Of a DNA stretch of 64,000 nt, positions 49,901-61,770 are shown one piece after another. Position numbers and translations under genes: made by a program. The DNA lies in NCBI GenBank assembly GCA_028753945.1, contig JAPNXP010000002.1, positions 6,696,001 through 6,760,000 on the forward strand, given 5' to 3'. Position 1 is the first letter of the stretch. The number at the start of each line of letters is the position of its first letter. This stretch comes from Hexactinellida sp. DTS-2022. Lineage: Eukaryota; Porifera; Hexactinellida. The notes below the pieces were generated by a model, which searched no databases, had not been told where the DNA came from, and saw nothing but the letters and a program-made list of their open reading frames with translations.

Positions 49901-52900
49901 TCTTTGATACATCAATAAACTGCATACCGTTAGTGACTCGTTATAACACTTGTAGTATTTGTTCTCTATTTATCCTGAAGTCTTTGTGAATTGTCTGTTT
50001 GTTCGACAAGTTTCATATTCTACTGTTTTCCCAGAAGTTATCTGTTACTTTGTGACATGTTTGAACTGTTTTGATACATCAATAAATTGATTTCTGTTTA
50101 GTAACTCGTTATACCACTTGTAGTAATTGTTGTCTATTTATTTGGAACTCTTTTGTTAATTGTCTGATTTGTCTACAAGTTTCATAGTCTGCATTTTTCC
50201 CTGAAGTTATTTGTCCCTTTGTCAAATGTTTTGAATTCTTTTATACATCAATAAATTGATTTCCGTCTACTAACTCGTTATAACACTTGTAGTATTTGTT
50301 GTCTATTTATCCGCAAGTCTTTGTGAATAGTCCGATTGGTCTACAAGTTACATATTCTGCACTTTTCCCTGAAGTTATCTGTTACTTTATCAAATGTTTG
50401 AACTCTTTGATACATCAATAAATTCATTTCCGTTTACTAACTCGTTATACCCCTTGTAGCAATTGTTGTCTATTTATCCGGAACTCTATTTAGAATAGTC
50501 CGATTGGTCTACAAGTTACATATTCTGCATTTTTCCCTTAAGTTATCTATTACTTTGTGACATGTTTGAACTCTTTGGATACATCAATAAATTGTATATC
50601 GTTAGTGACTCGTTATACTACTTGTAGCAATTGTTGTCTATTTATTCGGAAGTCTATTGTGAATTGTCTAATTGCTTTACAAGTTACATATTCTGGACAT
50701 TTCCTGAAGATATCTGTTCCTTTGTCAAATGTTTGAACGTTTTGATACATCAATAAATTGATTTCCGTATACTAACTCGTTATAACACTTGTAGTATTTG
50801 TTGTCTATTTATCCGGAAGTCTTTGTGATTGTCTATTTGTTCTACAAGTTACATATTCTATTGTTTCCCAGAAGTTATCTGTTACTTTGTCAAATGTTGG
50901 AAATCTTTGATACATCAATAAACTGTACTCCGGTAGTTACAGTTATAGCACTTGTAGTAATTGTTGTCTTTTTATCCTTAAGTCTATTGTGAATTGTCTG
51001 TTTGTTCTGCAAGTTTCATATTCTTCAATTCTTTCTGAAGTTATTTGTACCTTTGTGACAGGTTTGAACTCTTTGATACATCAATAAATTGTATACCGGT
51101 AGTGACTCGTTATAGCACTTGTAGCAATTGTTGTCTATTTATCCTCAAGTCTATTGTGAATTGTCTGTTGTTCTGCATGTTTCATATTCTTCAATTATTT
51201 CTGAAGTTATTTGTACCTTTGTGACAGGTTTGAACTCTTTGATACATCAATAAATTGTATATCGTTAGTGACTCGTTATAGCACTTGTTGCAATTGTTGT
51301 CTATTTATTCGGAAGTCTATTGTGAATTGTCTAAGTGCTTTACAAGTTACATATTCTGGACATTTCCTGAAGATATCTGTTCCTCTGTCAAATGTTGGAA
51401 ATCTTTGATACATAAATAATCTGTATACCGGTAGTGACTCGTTATAGCACTTGTAGTAATTGTTGTCTATTTATCCTGAAGTCTATTGTGAATTGTCTGT
51501 TGTTCTGCATGTTTCATATTCTTCAATTATTTCTGAAGTTATTTGTACCTTTGTGACAGGTTTGAACTCTTTGATACATCAATAAATTGTATATCGTTAG
51601 TGACTCGTTATAGCACTTGTAGCAATTGTTGTCTATTTATCCTGAAGTCTATTGTGAATTGTCTGTTGTTCTGCATGTTTCATATTCTTCAATTCTTTCT
51701 GAAGTTATTTGTACCTTTGTGACAGGTTTGAACTCTTTGATACATCAATAAATTGTATACCGGTAGTGACTCGTTATAGCACTTGTAGCAATTGTTGTCT
51801 ATTTATTCGGAAGTCTTTTTGAATAGTCTGTTTGTTCTACAAGTTACATAATCTGCACTTTTCCCTAAAGTTATCTGTTCCTCTGTCAAATGTTGGAAAT
51901 CTTTGATACATCAATAAACTGTACTCCGGTAGTGACAGTTTTAACACTTGTAGTAATTGTTGTCTATTTATCCGGAAGTCTTTGTGAATTGTCTGTTTGT
52001 TCTACAAGTTTCATATTCTACTGTTTTCCCTGAAGTTATCTGTTACTTTGTCAAATGTTTGAACTACTTTGATACATCAATAAATTGATTTCCGTTTACT
52101 AACTCGTTATACCACTTGTAGTAATTGTTGTCTATTTATTTGGAACTCTTTTGTTAATTGTCTGATTTGTCTACAAGTTTCATATTCTGCATTTTTCCCT
52201 GAAGTTATTTGTTCTTTTGTCAAATGTTTTGAATTCTTTTATACATCAATAAATTGATTTCCGTCTACTAACTCGTTATACCACTTGTAGTATTTGTTGT
52301 CTATTTATCCGCAAGTCTTTGTGAATAGTCCGATTGGTCTACAAGTTACATATTCTGCACTTTTCCCTGAAGTTATCTGTTACTTTATCAAATGTTTGAA
52401 CTCTTTGATACATCAATAAATTGTATACCGGTAGTGACTCGTTATAACACTTGTAGTAATTGTTGTCTATTTTCCGGATGTCTATTGAGAATTGTCTGTT
52501 TGTTCTGCAAGTTTCATATTCTGCACTTTTCCCCGATGATATCTGTTTCTTTGTCAAATGTTTGACCTCTTTGATACATCAATAAACTGTATACCGGTAG
52601 TGACTCGTTATAGCACTTGTAGTATTTGTTCTCTATTTATCCTGAAGTTTTTGTGAATTGTCTGTTTGTTCTACAAGTTTCATATTCTACTGTTTTCCCA
52701 GAAGTTATATGTTACTTTGTGACATGTTTGAACTGTTTTGATACATTAATAAATTGTATACCGGTAGTGACTCGTTATACCACTTGTAGTAATTGTTGTC
52801 TATTTATCCGGAACTCTTTTGTTAATTGTCTGATTTGTCTACAAGTTTCATATTCTGCATTTTTCCCTGAAGTTATTTGTTCCTTTGTCAAATGTTTCGA

Positions 52901-54160
52901 ATTCTTTTATACATCAATAAATTGATTTCCGTCTACTAACTCGTTATACCACTTGTAGTATTTGTTGTCTATTTATCCGCAATTCTTTGTGAATAGTCCG
53001 ATTGGTCTACAAGTTACATATTCTGCACTTTTCCCTGAAGTTATCTGTTACTTTATCAAATGTTTGAACTCTTTGATACATCAATAAATTCATTTCCGTT
53101 TACTAACTCGTTATACCCCTTGTAGCAATTGTTGTTTATTTATCCGGAACTCTATTTAGAATGGTCCGATTGGTCTACAAGTTACATATTCTGAATTTTT
53201 CCCTTAAGTTATCTATTACTTTGTGACATGTTTGAACTCTTTGGATACATCAATAAATTGTATATCGTTAGTGACTCGTTATACTACTTGTAGCAATTGT
53301 TGTCTATTTATTCGGAAGTCTATTGTGAATTGTCTGTTTGTTCTACAAGTTTCATTTTCTACTGTTTTCTCAGAAGTTATCTGTTACTTTGTGACATGTT
53401 TGAACTCTTTTGATACATCAATAAATTGATTTCCGTTTAGTAACTCGTTATACCACTTGTAGTAATTGTTGTCTATTTATCCGGAACTCTTTTGTTAATT
53501 GTCTGATTGGTCTACAAGTTACATATTCTGCACTTTTCCCTGAGGTTATCTGTTCCTTTGTCAAATGTTTTGAATTCTTTGATACATCAATAAATTGAAT
53601 TCCGTATACTAACTCGTTATACCACTTGTAGTATTTGTTGTCTATTTATCCGCAAGTCTTTGTGAATAGTCCGATTGGTCTACTAGTTACATATTCTGCA
53701 CTTTTCCCTGAAGTTATCTGTTACTTTATCAAATGTTTGAACTTTTTGATACATCAATAAATTCATTTCCGTTTACTAACTCGTTATACCCCTTGTAGTA
53801 ATTGTTGTCTATTTATCCGGAACTCTATTTAGAATAGTCCGATTGGTCTACAAGTTACATATTCTGCACTTTTCCCTGAAGTTATCTGTTCCTTTTTCAA
53901 ATGTTTGAACTCTTTGATACATCAATAAATTGATTTCCGTTTACTAACCCGTTATACCACTTGTAGTAATTGTTGTTTATTTATCCGGAACTCTATTTAG
54001 AATAGTCCGATTGGTCTACAAGTTACATATTCTGCACTTTTCCCTGAAGTTATCTGTTCCTTTGTCAAATGTTTGAATTCTTTGATACATCAATAAATTG
54101 AATTCCGTTTGTGACTTGTTATATCACTTATAGTCATTGTTGTTCTATTTATTCCAGAAC

Positions 54161-54324
54161 ATTAAATTAAAAAGGTTCAACCGAGATTTCCAGCTGTAAA
54201 TTTGTTACTTGTTATTATCCATGATACTATAATGCAAATATATACTTATTTTAAGGTTGAGTATTATTTATAACCTCCCTGGTACGTGGTACCTTAAAAC
54301 ATTTCGCCATTTTGGCCGGTTTGC
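54161..54324. other. Right border of the satellite array
   Basis: Unique-looking AT-rich DNA with a GGTACGTGGTACC palindrome near 54280. It separates the last, diverged monomer from repeat R. Confidence 0.5.
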
Positions 54325-55052
54325 AACATCCAACTTTCAATTTCAAGTAACCTTTTGAGGGAAAGTATATATTAGTGAATTTAAATATCTGCGATTCGCT
54401 TGCGCTTGGTATACAATATTGATAAACCCTGTCGAAAAAGTTGAATTGTTGTACTTCTCAACGGCATTGATCAATGGGAATAATGTATTATGATGTATTA
54501 TCCCTAACTAAATAGCAGAACTGCCTAACTATCCTTCAGACTGCCCCTCCTAACTCGGAAGGGTAAACTAGTTTATTATGTCCCTTAGTTCATAAAATAT
54601 GTATGAAACATACATATTATTTCAAAAATATACCAAAAATTATTGTATAAAATAAAAATAAAACATACACTGTACAGTTACTCAGTTAGGAACATGATTA
54701 TACCAGAATAATGTTATATACTCTAACCTTGTAGACCCTCAAGGTGAGCAATCCGCTTCTGAAGCTGGTCAACAATGTACAGCACTGAAGAATAGACCAT
54801 TTCATGCAATACAATGCCATCGCTTCTTCATTCTTATTTCTTCTTCACTCTTATTCACTCAACGGATGCTAGGTAATTTTAATTCTGTTCCTCTTATAGC
54901 AAGTCACTTAAGTTTGTAATACTGAAATGACTAATTATTGTAACGTACCAGACTCCCCATTAAATCCTTGTAACCCTCTTTCCAGGATCCACCCTCTAAT
55001 CGATTTCTATTTGCCATTCTGTCAATCTTTTTGCATTCAATACATTTAAAGT
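54325..55052 (+). repeat. Dispersed repeat R, copy 2 (right of the satellite)
   Basis: Matches 11210-11930 with small differences. It is interrupted after TTTAAAGT by the element at 55053-56370 and resumes at 56371. Confidence 0.78.
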
Positions 55053-56370
55053 ACGAGCCCTTCGGTCTCGGTCGCTTCGCGACGGATCACTCTCTCACAA
55101 AAGTCGCTTCGCGACTTTTGTTCGTTCGTGTTAGGCACTACGCGATAAAATTAACGGCCGCTTCGCGGCCTTTCCCTCCCCAAAAGCAATCACATTAATA
55201 ATGAGTTTTAATGGCTCAATAAATTTCAGTTGCACGATAAGAAAGCTCAAATCAAAATAATATTAAAAGAAAAACAGGCAATAAAATAGACAAATGATTG
55301 ATTGGTTAAATGAATTTATTTTCAATCAATGAAATTTGAGCCTCAGAAAATATTTCTATTATACGCACAATCTATTTATACTAATTGATGAAATCTGATA
55401 ATCTATACTAACAAACCCTCGAATTTAATTGGCTAAAACTGGATTATTACACTTGCACTTTGCTATCCCTGTGTTGGTACGATACACTATTTATGGTTGA
55501 TTAGTGTAGGGACAAATTAATTAACTGTGTCACAATCAGAATAAAAATGGGAATTCGTGAACTGCTATCAGGTGTAGAAATTTAGTGTACGTCTAATGCT
55601 TTGAATTTTCTACAGATCGGAGCAAAATTGGGAAGCTAGTACAAAATATCTGTTTTTCGCAACCGTGACGTCATAATCCCATTAAAAGAAAAACCAATAG
55701 ATCGTTGTCGCATTATAAAATTACCCCTGTATACAAATTTCAAGCTTTCTGGGACTCGTAGTCTTTCCAATCAATTCTGGACAAACACACAAACACACAA
55801 AACATTCCTCTTTTAATATATAGATAGACGAGCCCTTCGGTCTCGGTCGCTTTGCGACTTTTGTTCGTTCGTGTTAGGCACTACACAATACAATTGACGG
55901 CCGCTTCGCGGCCTTTCCCTCCCCAAAACAATCACATTAATAATGAGTTTTAATAGCTCAATAAATTTCAGTTGCACGATAAGAAAGCTCTAATCAAAAT
56001 GATACTAAAAGAAAAACAGGCAATAGATAGACAAATGATTGATTGGTTAAATGAATTTATTTTCAATCAATGAAATTTGAGCCTCAGAAAATATTTCTAT
56101 TATGCACAATCTATTTATACTTATTGATGAAATCTGATAATCCATACTAACAAACCCTCTAATTTAATTGGCTAACATATTTTGTCACCTTCAAATGTGA
56201 ATATTTCTCTTCAAAAACCAATAGATCGTTGTCGTCGTACAAAATTACCCCTGTATAAAAATTTTCAGCTTTCTGGGACTCGTAGTCTTTCCAATCAATT
56301 CTGGACAAACACACACACACACAAACAAACAAACAAACACACAACAATTCCTCTTTTTATATAAAGATAG
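55053..56370 (+). mobile_element. Head-to-tail dimer of a hairpin-headed non-autonomous element
   Basis: Copy 1 is 55053-55827 and copy 2 is 55828-56370. Each starts ACGAGCCCTTCGGTCTCGGT and ends with CAATTCTGGACAAACACAC, an ATTCCTCTTTT stretch and a TATAGATAG or AAAGATAG tail. Copy 2 has an internal deletion. The head of copy 1 has two clean hairpins: arms AAAAGTCGC/GCGACTTTT (55099-55119) and GGCCGC/GCGGCC (55156-55170). The dimer sits in repeat R/L, which is continuous at 11925-11960. A structured 5' end with a short-repeat 3' tail fits a non-LTR-type or SINE-like element, but no tRNA-like boxes were found and the class is open. Confidence 0.65.
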
Positions 56371-56530
56371 ATGTAGATCTAACTTTAAATTAATATCATT
56401 GAAATCAATTATTATACCGATTAGGAGTACACTCAATTTCATATTGCTCAGCGTATTCTTTCTCTAGAATTAAATGTATACGACGACCAATTGCGGTGGA
56501 GTACAGCCAACCTCCAAAATACCCCTGTAT
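56371..56530 (+). repeat. Repeat R/L continuation with empty hAT site
   Basis: Matches 11930-11988 joined to 12895-12990. The single ATTAGGAG near 56420-56427 is the unoccupied site of the hAT-like element at 11989. Confidence 0.8.
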
Positions 56531-57083
56531 GCAGACAAAATAGCCCTGGGGATAGACTAGTTTCTTTTATAATTCTGAAAATATGTAAATTATAGATTTA
56601 ATTCGGTTTATAGAAAAATGGGTCAACTCAGTGTAATAGTGGGGACCAAAACACTGTAAGTTATCCATTTACATACTTTTGATGTCTAATAATTTATTCT
56701 TTGAGGAGATTTAATTTAGTAAGAAAAACTAATGGTAAAATATATTTATTCTTATTTTTGAATTGTTTTTTTTTCGGTTTATAGCTACCAGCCCCGGGGA
56801 CGTGGCTAGAATGTAAGCTTGCTATTTTATATACCTACGCTGGAACTTCGTTTGTAAGAACACTAGTAGACTGTCAAAATACGTACGCCTTATCCGGAAT
56901 TCGTATTAACGAATATTAAAGGACTGAATAGGTTTCGTATTAACCTTGTTCATACTAATGAGGTTCTAAACTGCTAATGTATTTATTATTAGTAAATTAG
57001 GATTTTATATTTATTTTCTGTTTTGTTTATAGAGAGGATATTATCGATATGGTTGGGCACCCTATTATTAAGGAAGACTAAAC
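56466..57083 (+). other. Exon-like segments in and after repeat L
   Basis: An open stretch begins after TCTCTAG at 56466 and runs to a TAG near 56590. It reads LNVYDDQLRWSTAN in one frame, which is also open at 12945 and 23840. Further AG...GT bounded pieces follow at about 56609-56651 and 56785-56812, and a short open piece ends TAA near 57081. Phases do not join into one clear protein, so this may be a decayed gene fragment carried by the repeat. No family was recognised. Confidence 0.3.
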
Positions 57084-57239
57084 TACACATATTTATCATT
57101 AATTTAGTTTTTATGCAGTTAGTTTGTTTCGTTAGATTTATTAGTTTAGTCGTTTTTATGTATTAGTTTCTTTTTGTTATTTATTAAAGTCAACTATACT
57201 TTGAAATCTTTACTTTTCGATCATTTACAAGTAATTAAT

Positions 57240-58003
57240 CTTTAATTAATTCAAACATTAATAAATTCTATTACACTAAGATTATATGTAATTTGAATAT
57301 TGAAATTCTAGTTAAATTATACATTGGGGAAGTTCAATCAGAAGGAGCACACTCCCATCCCTTCTGTGAGGTTTTTTGTTTTTTGTTTTCCTCACGGTGG
57401 GTAAGGCCGCAAGGCTGCCGTTCTTTGTATTACATAATGTCCACCACGAACGAACAAAGTTCGCGAAGCGGCCTTTGTGAGAGAGTGATCCGTCACGAAG
57501 CGACCGACCCCGAAGGGCTCGTATTATTAAATCTCGTTGTGTGTGTGTCCGGATTGTATTAAAGTGATGGGTTATAGAAACCTTATTTATTTTGAGATAT
57601 AAACTAACTTTCAAAGTTTTAATTGGTAAACAAATGTTATAATAGGTAAATAAGTATGCTGTTTTCGAATTTCGCAATTCTAAATTTATAATATGAATAT
57701 TTGTTGTTGTTGTTTACCTAAATTAGGTAAACAAATTGATTGAAATTCAAATTCTACCAGAGGTTAGCTTTCAACGGGTCAACGGGCTTATGATGTAATC
57801 ACCATTACGATTCCATTTTGTAATAATTATTGGAGCTTATAGCAACCGAAATTAACTAAAGATATTTACGTTTGCATGAAATTTTCATGAATCTCATGAC
57901 AGGAAATATAAATTCTCTTCTCAATTCGGCTTTGAAATCGTGATTAGAGCATATAACAACCGAATACAACTAAAGATATTTAGGTTAATTTTAAAGAATC
58001 AAT
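57240..58003 (-). repeat. Repeat module M, copy 3 (partial)
   Basis: Same order as 18551-19310, with the hairpin-bearing segment at 57330-57520. It ends at AAAGAATCAATGG, where it diverges from the other copies. Confidence 0.75.
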
Positions 58004-58222
58004 GGTACAATTTCACTATCTTACCTCACCTAGATATTTTTGTGTTTTGTTATAGGTTATTTTTTTATTGGATAGAGCTTTGAAAATAATGAGTATTGGT
58101 CGAAACAGGGAGAAATCGGATAAAAATTGAGTTAGTTAGGCCAAATTTTGTGTTATAAGCCAAAATCTATGGGAAAATTAAAATATAGCAAGATTATTTG
58201 GAATATCGAATTTTGTGGTTAA

Positions 58223-59126
58223 GGGTGATTCCAATCGCGATTTGAAATTTAATATAGTAACTTTTTATTGCTTCAGCGTAACAGCCTAAGATTTTTAACA
58301 GCATCTTTATATGCATTTCTAAGAATAACTAGATTTAAAAAAAATCAATTTTCATTATGAAACTAAAATAATACGAGAATTCTATAAATGGCTTCCCATA
58401 GACTATAACACAGTATAATATGCTTAAGTTAACTTAGTAGGAGTTCTTCCCAACTTCTATCTAATGGTTATTTATCAAATTGAATTACTTTTGAATATTC
58501 TAAACGAGCGATAACATTGAATTTAATTTTTCTTTTCCGCTTGCTTTACATTTTACGAAATTATGTCTAGTTTTCTTCTATAAAGTGCATTTTTTCGTTA
58601 ATTTTCAATCATTAAATTTTTTCAAATCCCTAATTGCATATTCTACTTCCGATTTTTTGTTCCTCTAAGTATATTGAAAAGAATGCAGTTTCAATTTTTC
58701 ATCTTTATTATTTCAAAATCCCAAAACTAAGGTTTCTGTATGATCAAAATGCCTGTTTTATTATTTTGAGATACAACCATTTGAATGTTAGATGAATATA
58801 TCCCGTAATACTCCACCTTATGACTTTATTATATAATCTTACGTGTTTTGTAATATCCCCGCTGTATTTACATTAAAAATTATATTAGCTTTACTTTTAT
58901 GCACATATTACAAATAATTTTCGCAGAAATTTGCTATGTAATCCAGAAGATACCATATATGGAGGTGTGAAATACGTAAATATCGGTGTTCCTAGAATTT
59001 TTCCACCAAATTTTGATTGAATTTTAGAAAATATAAGATAAAGGTATAATAATCTGCAAAAAAAATTTTTCGTACAACAGAAACCGATTTCCCGGAAATG
59101 TCAATTAATCACGATTGGAATCACCG
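58223..59126. mobile_element. TTAA-flanked non-autonomous element (piggyBac- or Kolobok-like)
   Basis: The ends GGGTGATTCCAATCGCGATT and CGGTGATTCCAATCGTGATT are inverted with two mismatches, and TTAA lies directly outside both (58219-58222, 59127-59130). It is 904 bp, very AT-rich, with no open frame of note. TTAA duplication is typical of piggyBac and Kolobok elements; the terminal bases do not decide between them. Confidence 0.75.
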
Positions 59127-59130
59127 TTAA

Positions 59131-59220
59131 GGGATACACGGTGAACGAACTGAACGAACGCCAACGGTTTCCGAACGGAAATTGAACGAATTGAACGAAC
59201 TAAACTGAATAAAGATAAAT
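59131..59220 (+). repeat. Short GAACGAACT-type repeats
   Basis: Several GAACGAAC/T motifs within 90 bp, including TGAACGAACTGAACGAACG. Function unknown. Confidence 0.6.
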
Positions 59221-59567
59221 TATTAATTATCTATAACATTGATTTATCACTTTCAGGTTTTAGTTCCATTTATAAACATAAAAGTGCTAAATTAATTATG
59301 ATTGTGCTTTTATAATACTTTTGATGTATTATTTAAGAGAATGCTTATATAAGAGCTGAGCTTGTAGAGTTCAGATTTTTTCCCTTACTAAAAGCTCAGG
59401 CTTACTTTCTAAAGGTCAATTTCAAAGCTTGGGAAAAACTGACCTTTCTCAGTGCCTGAATACACATACTGAAAAACTGAACTCTACTAGAGCTCTATAA
59501 GTAATTTCATTATTTGATACCGTAATGCTATGCACTTCTTGTGGAGACTATTTGTCTATAGAAAGCC
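59221..59567. other. Unassigned AT-rich DNA
   Basis: Contains an imperfect inverted pair around AGAGTTCAG (59368) and CTGAACTCTACTAGAGCTC (59478), roughly 110 bp apart. No gene was seen. Confidence 0.4.
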
Positions 59568-59714
59568 CAGGGCCGGCGCCACCGGGGGTGTCCTGGGTGT
59601 CCGGACACCCACTGCCTCAAGGAAATGAAGGGGTGCTTGGACAGTGACACCCACACCCACTAAACTAGTCAGTATCTGGACACCCACACCTCATGATACG
59701 TGGCGCCGGCCCTG
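59568..59714. mobile_element. hAT-like MITE, 147 bp
   Basis: The ends CAGGGCCGGCGCCAC and GTGGCGCCGGCCCTG are perfect 15-bp inverted repeats. The interior repeats GGACACCCAC motifs. Flanks share AAGCCC, a degraded target duplication. Confidence 0.7.
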
Positions 59715-59800
59715 AAGCCCTATATACGTACTTTCATTTGCACCAAGCTTCATCTATTCCTAGCCATTCTTGCTATCCAAAATACCATTACATTAATATA

Positions 59801-59880
59801 CAGTCAACTCCGCTTAATAGAGCCACCTCGGGACCAGTTTGACCCGATTAACCGGTGGCTCTATTAAGCGGAGTTGACTG
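59801..59880. mobile_element. 80-bp perfect-hairpin MITE, pogo-like, TA-flanked
   Basis: Two exact 27-bp inverted arms, beginning CAGTCAACTCCGCTTAATAG, surround a 26-bp loop, and TA lies on both sides. The end sequence is shared in part with 10223-10381. Confidence 0.85.
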
Positions 59881-60239
59881 TATTGTTGATTTAATTAACT
59901 TAGAACCTACCTCGCAAATTTATTGAATTATAGAAAACCCATAATAAGAATAAATAAAAATAAAAAATCATACCATATTCCAAGATCATATTTAACATTT
60001 GTGGTTATTTAAAAATGCTTATGGGTCTTGAACCATGGATATATATAAACATACATTATTTTGTGCTATCTTTTAAACAAAGCACGAACCTGGCAATATA
60101 TGTAGACTTTTGAGAAAATATCACTGAAAATTTATTGTTATTGTGTTAATCAATAATAATTATTAGTTAGAGCATTTTCCGAAAATTAGATTTTGTAACC
60201 AATTATTTCTAATTTCTGATCCTCTATCTCCTTAACCTT
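59881..60239. other. Unassigned AT-rich DNA
   Basis: No coding or repeat structure recognised. Confidence 0.4.
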
Positions 60240-60722
60240 AAATAAATAAAACAAATTTATGTTAAACCAAAGTGTGCTAAGACAAGCAATACACTAAGGG
60301 AACACTCTGCTCCTCCGCCTGGACGGTAGTGCCTGTTGATCTGTGGCTCAATATTAACTAAATAAACTAAATTTAGTTAAACCAAAGAGGGTTAAGACAA
60401 GCAATACACTAAGTGAACACTCTGCTCCTCCGGGACAGTAGTTCCTGTTGATGTGTGGCTCAATATTAAATAAATAAAACAAATTTATGTTAAAACAATG
60501 TTATTTATGGCAATCAATTTGCTATGTGGACAGTCTACTCCGCCTGGACGGCACTGCCTGTTGATGTGTATCTCGATATTAAATAAATAAAACAGATTTA
60601 AGTTAAACCAGAGTGTGATAAGACAAGCAATTCACTAAGTGAACAATCTGCTCCTCCGCCTGGACTGTAGTGCTTGTTGATGTGTGGCACTATATTAAAT
60701 AAATAAAACTAATTTATGTTAA

Positions 60723-61442
60723 GGTTAAATTACCCCACGTGAATGAAAGTTCTTGTATTAATCTGTAATTGTGAGAAATATATACCTATACGATACAAAT
60801 CAATAAACCAAAAAGAAAATGTCCCTATCTATTATACTTTTTATTTTTTGTCGGTTTCAAAATTTTGCTAATACAAATCTCCCATAGGGCGATTTCCAAA
60901 AGTGTTGGTCGATATTATGCGGTAATTTGGCAATGCGGCCATCAATGTTTGTTATCAGAATCAATATTCAAAGATTATAAGCGTAAGGAGTTGGTAGACG
61001 GTTTACATTTTTGAATTATGACTTGGAATTTTTTTTATCAAGCATTTTATCAAATTTCGCATGAAAAGATGACCTTTTTATTCATTTTTTGGTTTCAAAA
61101 GGTCGCAATATTTTTTATTTAGATCTTATCAAAATTCTAAACCGCCCACCAACCGCCCATAACGATGATCTATCGGATAGATCACACAGTACAGGTCATT
61201 AGCAAATAATGATCTTGCAAACCACACACTTATCAGGTGGAGTCTGAAAAAACCTCCCTATGGGACTTTTGTATTAGCATAATACTGCAAGCCCAATAAT
61301 TTCGAATTTATAGAAGATAATTAGATTTTGTTTTCAGTTTCGATATAGCTATAATGTCTTCCATCATATATGTGAAATTCAAACTCCCACCTTCAAAACT
61401 AAATTCATGTGTTTTTTTGGGTGAATCTGCAGTAATTTAACC
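60723..61442. mobile_element. TTAA-flanked non-autonomous element in the minisatellite
   Basis: 720 bp; ends GGTTAAATTAC and GTAATTTAACC, with TTAA at 60719-60722 and 61443-61446. Neighbouring minisatellite units show the uninterrupted ATGTTAAACCAAAG site with one TTAA. No transposase frame. Confidence 0.8.
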
Positions 61443-61589
61443 TTAAACCAAAGTGTGCTAAGACAAGCAATACACTAAGTGAACACTCTGCTCCTCCGCC
61501 TGGACGGTAGTGCCTGTTGATCTGTGGCTCAATATTAAATTAAGGCAAACAATGTACTATGTGGACCAGGGTTGTAAATAAATCATTTT

Positions 61590-61770
61590 TTTTTCTCAAA
61601 TCAAATCAAATCAAATTATTTTTTATTTCAAATTATTTCAAATCAAATCATTTCAAATCATTTGAGATTTCAAATCATATCAAATCAAATCAAATCAAAT
61701 CTTTGAAATTTCAAATAATTTCAAATCAAATCAAATCAAATATTTGAAATCTTTGAAACTTTCAAATCAA
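61590..61770 (+). repeat. AAATC-rich simple repeat
   Basis: Interrupted (AAATC)n/(TCAAA)n with ATTTCAAAT palindromic pieces. It begins shortly after CAGGGTTGTAAATAA (61569), a hAT-like end. The Asn/Lys/Ser-rich frame across it is a repeat artefact. Confidence 0.8.

Larger units (their letters stand above)
25035..54160 (+). repeat. 167-bp satellite DNA array, about 174 monomers
   Basis: One unbroken head-to-tail array of about 29.1 kb. The period is 167 bp (for example 28396 to 28563, 30391 to 30558 to 30725, 43732 to 43899 to 44066). Landmarks per monomer are TTTGATACATCAATAAA, GTGACTCGTTATAACACTTG, TTGTTGTCTATTTATCC and CATATTCTGCACTTTTCCC. Several subfamilies alternate: CTGTATACCGGTAGTGACTC, TTGATTTCCGTTTACTAACC, TTGTATATCGTTAGTGACTC and CTGTACTCCGGTAGTGACAG types. 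167 is not a multiple of three, so the frames of about 60-72 codons seen in most monomers change frame at each boundary and are not genes. No insertion interrupts the array. The nucleosome-like length makes it a centromere or heterochromatin candidate. Confidence 0.97.

Noticed and set aside
25035-54160. Dozens of open frames of about 60-120 codons on both strands that look like a Cys-rich protein family
   Set aside because: They are the 167-bp satellite read in one frame. The period is not a multiple of three, each frame ends within one to two monomers, and no start or splice context is conserved.
25035-54160. Regular repeats as a CRISPR array
   Set aside because: The repeats are contiguous 167-bp monomers without spacers, and the context is eukaryotic.
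25035-54160. CENP-B box in the satellite
   Set aside because: I looked for the TTCG....A..CGGG pattern in several monomer types and did not find it, so the centromere idea rests only on length and array structure.
25035-54160. Hammerhead ribozyme (retrozyme-like) motif in the 167-bp or 294-bp repeats
   Set aside because: The core CTGANGA with a matching GAAA was not found. CCCGATGATATC in some monomers lacks the needed bases.
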